Source of the DNA: Calditrichota bacterium
Lineage (GTDB): Bacteria > Zhuqueibacterota > Zhuqueibacteria > Residuimicrobiales > Krinioviventaceae
Length of the DNA: 6,384 nucleotides
Assembly: GCA_003818595.1 (NCBI GenBank)
Contig: RPQV01000214.1
Span: 1-6,384 of the forward strand
Direction: 5' to 3'
The notes below the pieces were generated by a model. The model was not told the origin of the DNA. It searched no databases and saw only the letters and a program-made list of their open reading frames with translations. The number at the start of each line of letters is the position of its first letter. Within the stretch, counting starts at the first letter, position 1. A program made the translations under genes and the position numbers. Positions 1-5,600 of the stretch are shown one piece after another.

Positions 1-1494
1 CCTTTCGAAGGTAATCTCACTGCGCACCTTTTCTGTGACGGTTTCCCGATAAGCAACCATTTGGCGCCCGACGTTGGCCTGCACTCTGAATTCGCGCAAC
101 AATCGATCTACGATGATCTCCAGATGCAATTCTCCCATTCCCGATATCAGCATTTGCCCAGTCTCCGGATCCGTGTTAAACTGAAAAGTCGGATCCTCAA
201 AGGCCAATGCATTCAAAGAATTGATGAGCTTTTCCTCGTCGGCCTTTGATTTGGGTTCGATGGCAACGACAATGACCGGAATCGGAAAGACGACCTCTTC
301 GAGGAGAATGGGATGCTTGGGATCGCAAAGCGTGTGGCCTGTCTTGGTATCGCGCAAACCAACAACCGCGATAATATCTCCGGCAGACGCCTTGGTAATA
401 TCCTGCTGCTTATTGGCAGACATCAGTAAAAGTCTGGCTAACCGTTCTTTTTTCTGCGTGGCCGGGTTTAACACTGTCATTCCTGATTCGATCTCACCCG
501 AGTAGACCCGACAAAAGGTTAATCGGCCGACATAGGGATCTGTTTGAATCTTGAAAGCCAGTGCGGCAAAAGGATCGGTTATGGCAGCGAATCGCTTTTC
601 TCTTTTATTGGTGTAAGGATTTTCTCCTTCAATCGCCGGAACATCTAAGGGACTGGGGAGATAATCTGTAATGGCATCCAATAATTTCTGTACGCCTTTG
701 TTGCGCACTGCAGCTCCGCAAAGAACCGGAACAGCTGTTGTGCTGAGGGTCGCTTTTCTCACTGCGCGATGGATGAGGTCACTATCCGTCGCATCACCGG
801 AAAGATAAGTCTCAAGCAGATCGTCGTCATAATCGGATAATGCTTCGAGCAAATCTTTTCGCGCTGCATCTGCTTTGGCCACCATACCTGCCGGAATCTC
901 TAATTCAGACCATACAGAACCGAGCGAATCATCATCGTATTTGATCATTTTCATGTCGATGAGATCAATGATGCCCGCAAAACTATCTTCGCTTCCGACC
1001 GGCAATTCGATGATCAACGGTTTGGTGTGCAGCCGTTCCTTCATCATCTGAACGGCGTTGTCAAAATCAGCACCCATACGATCCATCTTATTGATAAATG
1101 CGATACGTGGGATATGATACTTATCGGCCTGATGCCAGACAGTTTCAGATTGCGGTTCCACTCCGCCGACAGCGCAGAAAATCGCAACTGCGCCGTCTAA
1201 TACTCTCAAAGAACGTTCGACTTCCGCGGTAAAATCAACATGACCGGGAGTGTCGATAATATTAATTTGAAAACCTTTCCACATGCAGGAGATTGCTGCT
1301 GATGTGATGGTGATTCCTCTCTCCTTCTCCTGCGCCATCCAGTCCATGGTTGCCGCCCCATCATCAACCTCGCCCATTCTATGCACCTTGCCGGTGTAAA
1401 ATAGAATCCGCTCAGTTGTGGTGGTTTTACCGGCATCAATATGAGCCATGATGCCGATATTGCGGATAATTTCCATTGACCGATTTTTTGACAT
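1..1494 (-). CDS. fusA: Translation elongation factor G (EF-G), 3' end beyond the window
   Basis: EF-G is the cytosolic GTPase that drives tRNA-mRNA translocation on the ribosome and, with RRF, ribosome recycling. The frame is open from ATG at 1494 to base 1 (498 codons, no internal stop); EF-G is usually about 690-700 residues, so most of domain IV and all of domain V lie outside. Visible G motifs are AHIDAGKTT (17-25), RGIT (59-62), DTPGH (81-85, with catalytic His85) and NKMD (135-138). The G5 region reads CGAAVRNKGVQ (259-269), with Ala where the usual CGSA has Ser. Domain II follows from about 285. Domain III includes SGMGELHLE, and VAYRET marks the entry to domain IV. Start choice: ATG at 1494 gives MSKNRSMEIIRNIGIMAHID; a second in-frame ATG at 1476 would also leave the G domain intact. 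Only a weak AAGTGG precedes 1494 and nothing resembling a Shine-Dalgarno precedes 1476. It is the third gene of an rpsL-rpsG-fusA cluster, behind an unusually structured leader. Confidence 0.98.
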   Translation of the reverse strand, partial: MSKNRSMEIIRNIGIMAHIDAGKTTTTERILFYTGKVHRMGEVDDGAATMDWMAQEKERGITITSAAISCMWKGFQINIIDTPGHVDFTAEVERSLRVLDGAVAIFCAVGGVEPQSETVWHQADKYHIPRIAFINKMDRMGADFDNAVQMMKERLHTKPLIIELPVGSEDSFAGIIDLIDMKMIKYDDDSLGSVWSELEIPAGMVAKADAARKDLLEALSDYDDDLLETYLSGDATDSDLIHRAVRKATLSTTAVPVLCGAAVRNKGVQKLLDAITDYLPSPLDVPAIEGENPYTNKREKRFAAITDPFAALAFKIQTDPYVGRLTFCRVYSGEIESGMTVLNPATQKKERLARLLLMSANKQQDITKASAGDIIAVVGLRDTKTGHTLCDPKHPILLEEVVFPIPVIVVAIEPKSKADEEKLINSLNALAFEDPTFQFNTDPETGQMLISGMGELHLEIIVDRLLREFRVQANVGRQMVAYRETVTEKVRSEITFER

Positions 1495-1521
1495 AAAAAA
1501 ACCACTTGTTACCCTATCAGT

Positions 1522-1551
1522 CGTACAGCAAAAGACGCTCGACGCTGCACG
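1522..1551 (-). repeat. Hairpin inside the long-range helix, 8 bp with a 14-nt loop
   Basis: In the minus-strand transcript CGTGCAGC (1551-1544) pairs with GCTGTACG (1529-1522) at all eight positions, one being a G-U wobble (1548/1525). A further G-U can extend it into the 14-nt loop. The wobble pairs only in the minus-strand RNA, which agrees with the direction of transcription. No T-run follows, so it does not look like an intrinsic terminator. Confidence 0.55.
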
Positions 1552-1553
1552 CT
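1533..1553 (-). repeat. Three 7-bp tandem units sharing ACGCT
   Basis: On the plus strand the units read AGACGCT, CGACGCT and GCACGCT: ACGCT occurs at 1535-1539, 1542-1546 and 1549-1553, with a period of exactly 7. The units overlap the 5' arm and loop of the hairpin at 1522-1551, so the repeat may simply be part of that structure. It could also be a fragment of a dispersed intergenic repeat. Confidence 0.5.
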
Positions 1554-1610
1554 AATTTGTATAAACAGGTGGTTTAAGCAAATCAGTTCGTGTATCGCGC
1601 CAGTGTCTCA

Positions 1611-1656
1611 CAACTACTTTCCAAGCCAGCCAAAGGCATCTTATGGAATGGAGTTG
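1611..1656 (-). repeat. Imperfect hairpin early in the fusA leader, 11 of 13 pairs
   Basis: In the minus-strand transcript CAACTCCATTCCA (1656-1644) can pair with TGGAAAGTAGTTG (1623-1611). Eleven of thirteen positions match, with one C-U and one A-A mismatch, and the loop is 20 nt (1643-1624). It begins 26 nt after the rpsG stop codon. No poly-T follows, so a Rho-independent terminator is unlikely. Confidence 0.5.
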
Positions 1657-1676
1657 GACTGCAAGACCGGCAAATA

Positions 1677-1686
1677 GGTGATCACC
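1677..1686. repeat. Perfect 10-bp palindrome over the rpsG stop codon
   Basis: GGTGATCACC reads the same on both strands and contains the TGA stop of rpsG and the preceding Trp codon. AAAT (1672-1675) and ATTT (1687-1690) extend the symmetry with one unpaired base at 1676. A perfect palindrome forms a hairpin only by opening its centre, so any role is more likely as duplex DNA, and chance is possible. Confidence 0.45.
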
Positions 1687-2152
1687 ATTTAAAATGGGCG
1701 AAGGCTTTGTTGGCCTCGGCCATTTTGTGAGTGTCCTCACGCTTTTTAATGGAAGAACCTTCATTTTTGGAAGCAGCTAAAAACTCATTGGCTAATTTCT
1801 CGGCCATGGTTTTATCAGCACGCGCTTTAGCATACTGGATAATCCAGCGTATTGCGAGCGCCTGCTGCCGATCGTGTCGAATCTCAACAGGAACCTGATA
1901 TGTGGCTCCGCCGACTCGACGGGATCTTACTTCCAATACGGGCTTGACATTCTCTATGGCTTTCTGAAAAACCGAAATCCCTTCAGTACTGGTTTTTTGA
2001 TTGGCGATATCAATGGCATCGTACAGGATTTGTTCAGCTACGCTGCGTTTTCCATCACGTAACAAACCATTGATGAATTTAGTTACCAGAATACTCTTGA
2101 ATTTCGGATCCGGCAATACCAGTCGTTTTGTTGGTCGTTTTCTTCTTGACAT
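1682..2152 (-). CDS. rpsG: 30S ribosomal protein S7 (uS7)
   Basis: S7 is the primary binder that nucleates the 16S rRNA 3' major domain (the 30S head) and lies next to the E-site tRNA and mRNA exit. The product is 156 residues, the length of the short bacterial form. It begins MSRRKRPTKR, a basic N-terminal tail that contacts rRNA. It carries the conserved RSRRVGGATYQVPVEIR block (76-92) that forms the beta-hairpin, then LAIRW (99-103), and ends KKREDTHKMAEANKAFAHFKW-like from 136, the usual C-terminal signature. One small departure is IRHDRQQAL (91-99), where most relatives have RP followed by a basic pair. The ATG is preceded only by a weak AGAATAATCA, with no good Shine-Dalgarno, and lies 30 nt after the rpsL stop, so translational coupling to rpsL is plausible. 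In E. coli S7 also represses its own operon; whether it does so here cannot be read from the coding sequence. Confidence 0.99.
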   Translation of the reverse strand: MSRRKRPTKRLVLPDPKFKSILVTKFINGLLRDGKRSVAEQILYDAIDIANQKTSTEGISVFQKAIENVKPVLEVRSRRVGGATYQVPVEIRHDRQQALAIRWIIQYAKARADKTMAEKLANEFLAASKNEGSSIKKREDTHKMAEANKAFAHFKW

Positions 2153-2182
2153 TGATTATTCTAGCAAATAGTCCACGGGTAA

Positions 2183-2554
2183 TTACTTTTTAAGTTTTGA
2201 TCCATATTTGGAGCGGCTTTTTTTCCGATCCTGCACCCCTCCGGTATCCAATACCCCACGAATGATATGGTACCGAACGCCTGGCAGATCTTTGACGCGT
2301 CCGCCACGAATCAGGACAATTGAATGTTCCTGAAGATTGTGCCCCTCTCCAGGAATATAAGCAGTGACTTCGAATCCATTGGTCAGACGTACGCGGGCGA
2401 CTTTACGCAAAGCGGAATTCGGCTTTTTAGGTGTTGTAGTGTATACGCGAGTGCACACTCCCCGCTTCTGCGGAGATTGTTGCAAAGCCGGCGCTGTACC
2501 TTTTTTGGCAATTCTTTTTCGCCCATGTTTTACCAATTGACTTAATGTGGGCAC
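2183..2554 (-). CDS. rpsL: 30S ribosomal protein S12 (uS12)
   Basis: S12 sits at the decoding centre of the 30S subunit and helps control tRNA selection. The product is 123 residues, typical for the family. Diagnostic blocks are PQKRGVCTRVYTTTPKKPNS (28-47), PGEGHNLQEHS (68-78) and GGRVKDLPGVRYHIIRG (84-100). Counting the initiator Met, Lys43 and Lys88, whose substitution gives streptomycin resistance in E. coli, are both wild type. Asp89, the residue methylthiolated in many bacteria, is present. The start is GTG at 2554, giving MPTLSQLVKHGRK; it is fixed by family alignment and by a strong AGGAGG four bases upstream. No in-frame ATG serves better. It is the first str gene after rpoC, 80 bp downstream of it, followed 30 bp later by rpsG. 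Confidence 0.99.
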   Translation of the reverse strand: MPTLSQLVKHGRKRIAKKGTAPALQQSPQKRGVCTRVYTTTPKKPNSALRKVARVRLTNGFEVTAYIPGEGHNLQEHSIVLIRGGRVKDLPGVRYHIIRGVLDTGGVQDRKKSRSKYGSKLKK

Positions 2555-2558
2555 AATT

Positions 2559-2564
2559 CCTCCT
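2559..2564 (-). promoter_or_regulatory. Strong ribosome binding site of rpsL
   Basis: The minus strand reads AGGAGG, then AATT, then GTG. This is a complete match to the Shine-Dalgarno core and decides the GTG start of rpsL. It is the only strong site in front of the three starts visible in this window. Confidence 0.85.
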
Positions 2565-2570
2565 GAATAC

Positions 2571-2586
2571 TTAACTAGCCGGTTAA
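2571..2586. repeat. Imperfect 16-bp palindrome upstream of rpsL
   Basis: The plus strand reads TTAACTAGCCGGTTAA. The outer five bases on each side (TTAAC/GTTAA) and the central GC are symmetric; two positions on each side of the centre are not. It sits just downstream of the weak candidate promoter, where an operator could lie, but there is no recognised regulator motif. Confidence 0.3.
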
Positions 2587-2613
2587 TTTATTAAAAAGAA
2601 TTAATAAATGCAA
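2585..2613 (-). promoter_or_regulatory. Weak candidate promoter for rpsL-rpsG-fusA
   Basis: On the minus strand TTGCAT (2613-2608) and TAAATT (2590-2585) are separated by exactly 17 bp. They match the sigma-70 consensus hexamers at only 3/6 and 4/6 positions. The AT-rich setting makes chance matches easy, so this is a candidate internal promoter at best. The genes may simply be read through from rpoC. Confidence 0.2.
2586..2609. repeat. A/T-only inverted repeat in the rpoC-rpsL gap, 9-bp arms
   Basis: ATTTATTAA (2586-2594) and TTAATAAAT (2601-2609) are perfect reverse complements separated by 6 nt. The stem has no G-C pair and no T-run follows it in the transcribed direction, so it is a poor terminator. 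It overlaps the candidate promoter spacer, which would suit a protein-binding or melting role, but nothing proves one. Confidence 0.5.
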
Positions 2614-2634
2614 GCTCTTTTTACAATTATTCAA

Positions 2635-5600
2635 TTATTCATCAAAAAAATCAGTTTCTTCTTCGTCGATTTCAGTTCGCTCATACGATGTGGTGATGAT
2701 GGAATCCTGCAAGTCTGCATCCTCATACAAATCAGGTCCCGTAACGCGCAAACTGTTGAACTTGCGGATTCCCGTTCCAGCAGGAATCATATGACCCATG
2801 ATCACATTTTCCTTGAGACCATACAGATGATCCACTTTACCCTCGACCGAAGCATCGGTCAGAACGCGCGTTGTCTCTTGGAATGATGCAGCCGACAAGA
2901 AGCTCTCTGTCGTCAACGAAGCTTTCGTGATACCCAGCAAGAGCGGCTGAAAAGTCGCCGGTGAAGCCGGTCTGGATTGCGGAACCTGTTTGCCTTTTTC
3001 CTCTAATCCGGCAACCGCTTTACGAAACTCTTCATTAAGCACCAATTCGTTGCTCGTGAATTTCGAATCGCCGGGCTCCGTGACAACCACGAATCGCCGA
3101 GTTTCCTCATTTTCCCTTAAAAACCGCAAACGATCAACCTGATCGCCAGGCAGATAGGACGTATCACCCGGGTCCTCGATTTTGACCTTCTGCAGCATCT
3201 GTCGCACAATCACTTCGATGTGTTTATCATTGATGCGCACGCCTTGCAGTCTGTAGACTTCCTGGATTTCGTTCACCAGGTATTCCTGCACTTTATTGGC
3301 GCCCATGATAGCCAAAATATCGTGCGGTGCGATTGATCCTTCGGAAAGTTTCTCGCCGGCATGTACGAAATCGCCATCATGCACCAGGATATGCTTCCCG
3401 TAGGGAATGAGGTATATCTTTTCCTCATGCCCATCATCCGAAGTGATGATGATCTTTCTCACGCCGCGCTTCATTTCACCGAATCGCACAATACCGTCGA
3501 TTTCACTCACCACTGCCGGATCTTTCGGTCGTCGAGCCTCGAATAATTCGGCAACACGCGGCAGACCTCCGGTGATGTCGCGAGTTTTAGCAATTTCGCG
3601 CGGAATCTTTACCAGGGCATCACCCGCGGCAACACTCTCGCCCTCATGAACCTGCAGGAACGATCCGACCGGCAAAATGAATGACGTCAGCGCTTCGCCG
3701 CCATCGTCGACAATGACCACCGTCGGATTGAGATTCCGACTGCGGGTTTCAGTGATCACCCTTTGTTTCAGGCCTGTCGTTTCATCAAGCTCTTCGCGGA
3801 AGGTGATGCCTTCAATGATGTCGACAAATTTGGCGCTCCCTGAGTGAGTCGAAATGATGGCCGCAGCGTAAGGATCCCAACGGAAAATGATTTCACCCTT
3901 GTGCACTCGAACGCCGTCGCGGACCAGAATGGTCGCCGCATAAGGAACGGTCAACCGCTCAACAATACGATTGTCTTCGTCAACAATTCGGATACGACCG
4001 TTTCGCCCCAAGGTAATGATTTCTCCTTCGGCACGATCAACGATCTTGAGATTGTCCCACTCCACTCTCCCTTCCTGCTTCGCAATGACTTGTGACTGCG
4101 CCGCAATACGTGAAGCAGTACCTCCGATATGGAATGTTCGTAAAGTCAGCTGAGTGCCCGGCTCGCCGATGGACTGAGCCGCCATCACGCCGACTGTTTC
4201 GCCAATGTTGACCACTTTACCGGAAGCAAGGTTTCGACCATAGCAGAGTGCGCACACACCACGTGGAGATTCACACGTTAAGACCGATCGAATCATCACA
4301 TTTTCAATGCCCGCATCCGCGATTTGATCGGCGACATCCTCGTTAATCATCTGTCCTGATTCGATGATGATGTCACCGGTTTCCGGATGAAAAACTTCTT
4401 CTGCCGCAACCCGTCCGGCGATTCGATCCTGCATGGATTCGATAATTTCTTCGCCTTCCTTCAAATCACCAACGCGCAGACCTAAAATGGTGCCGCAGTC
4501 AACTTCGGTGATGATGACATCCTGGGCTACGTCGACCAATCGTCGAGTTAAATAGCCTGCATCAGCTGTTTTCAAGGCTGTATCTGCCAAACCTTTACGG
4601 GCTCCGTGTGTCGAAATAAAATACTCGAGCATGGAGAGCCCCTCGCGAAAGTTGGCGGTGATGGGGCTTTCGATAATTTCTCCCATCGATCCGGTCATCT
4701 TCTTCTGGGGTTTGGCCATCAGTCCCCGCATACCGGCCAGCTGACGAATTTGCTCTTTGGATCCACGAGCGCCGGAATCGGCCATCATGTAAATCGGATT
4801 GAAACCCTGCCGATCTTTCGACAAAGTCTCGAACATTTTTTCAGCGACATTACTGGTCGTATGCGTCCAAATGTCGATGATTTGATTGTATCGCTCGCCG
4901 TCAGTGATGATACCGCGTTCATACCGTTTCTGAATCGTATCCACTGCCTTGAATGCGCCTTCTATCAATTGCTGTTTTTCATTCGGTACAATGACATCAT
5001 AAATGCCGATACTGGCGCCCGATTTCATGGCATATGTAAAACCAAGTTCTTTCAGATCGTCCAGCATTTTTGCCGTGCGAAAATTGCCGATGGCATGATA
5101 GGCACGGGAGACCAAAGCCTCTGTACCTTTTTTAGTCAGCAGACTGTTGACGAATCGCAGTTCTTCAGGCAAAACATCGTTTAAAATGACCCTGCCGACG
5201 GTTGTTTCGATCGTTTCACTGCGGAAGCGAAATCGAATTGGAGCGTGAAGAGCGACGCGTCCTTCCTGATAGGCAAGAAGAACTTCTTCGGTCGACACAA
5301 ACGCCATATTTTCGCCCTTGACGCCGGTGCGTTTTTTCGTCAGATAATAGATCCCAAGGACAATATCCTGGCTCGGGATAGCCAAGGGGCGTCCGTGAGC
5401 GGGGGATAATAAATTATGGCTCGAAAGCATCAATATTTTGGTTTCGATTTGGGCGTAAAATGAGAGCGGCACATGAACCGCCATCTGGTCGCCGTCAAAA
5501 TCGGCGTTGAACGCAGCACAAACCAAAGGATGCAAATGAATGGCTTTACCTTCGACCAAAACCGGTTGGAATGCCTGAATTCCGAGGCGATGAAGCGTCG

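Larger units (their letters stand above)
1499..1575 (-). repeat. 12-bp inverted repeat (11/12) enclosing 53 nt, masks fusA ribosome-binding region
   Basis: The plus-strand arms are AAACCACTTGTT (1499-1510) and AACAGGTGGTTT (1564-1575). Eleven of twelve positions are complementary; 1506/1568 is an A-C mismatch in minus-strand RNA. The 3' arm in the transcript ends five bases before the fusA start codon. The whole 77-bp unit could instead be a miniature inserted element with terminal repeats, but I see no clear target duplication beside it. Confidence 0.6.
1495..1681 (-). promoter_or_regulatory. Structured rpsG-fusA intergenic leader, candidate translational control region
   Basis: This 187-nt gap is long for a str operon and contains no convincing gene. 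Read 5'->3' on the minus strand it holds an imperfect hairpin (1656-1611), then the left arm of a long-range helix (1575-1564), a second hairpin (1551-1522) and the right arm (1510-1499), ending four T residues before the fusA ATG. The right arm contains the AAGTGG that is the only candidate ribosome-binding sequence at a sensible distance, so the helix would mask it. The left arm reads ACCACCT, similar to the anti-Shine-Dalgarno end of 16S rRNA. It is known that in E. coli the S7 protein represses the str operon through an intercistronic mRNA site between rpsL and rpsG. Here that gap is only 30 nt, and the structured gap lies after rpsG instead. That this region is a protein-binding or other control site is inference. 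A small inserted repeat is the main alternative. Confidence 0.5.

Noticed and set aside
1206..1505. 99-codon minus-strand frame starting MVFLCQK at a GTG
   Set aside because: It overlaps the N-terminal G domain of fusA in another frame, while the fusA frame carries all the GTPase motifs. There is no sign of a frameshift, since fusA reads through unbroken.
1499..1575. Intrinsic terminator between rpsG and fusA
   Set aside because: The arms are 53 nt apart. The T-run after the 3' arm runs straight into the fusA start codon, so termination there would leave no space for a fusA promoter; masking of translation fits better.
1583..1639. 18-codon upstream frame in the fusA leader (MPLAGLESSCETLARYTN)
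   Set aside because: It has an ATG and a stop but no ribosome binding site, and its start falls in the loop of the hairpin at 1611-1656. A leader peptide cannot be excluded, but nothing beyond chance supports it.
1552..1764. 70-codon minus-strand frame spanning the rpsG end and the intergenic gap
   Set aside because: Its first half is the rpsG C-terminus read in a different frame and its second half is non-coding leader. No family resemblance.
4606..5184. 192-codon plus-strand open frame antisense to rpoC
   Set aside because: It lies wholly inside the conserved beta' coding sequence, has no recognisable domain and no Shine-Dalgarno evidence. It is a by-product of the codon pattern on the other strand, as are the other plus-strand frames.
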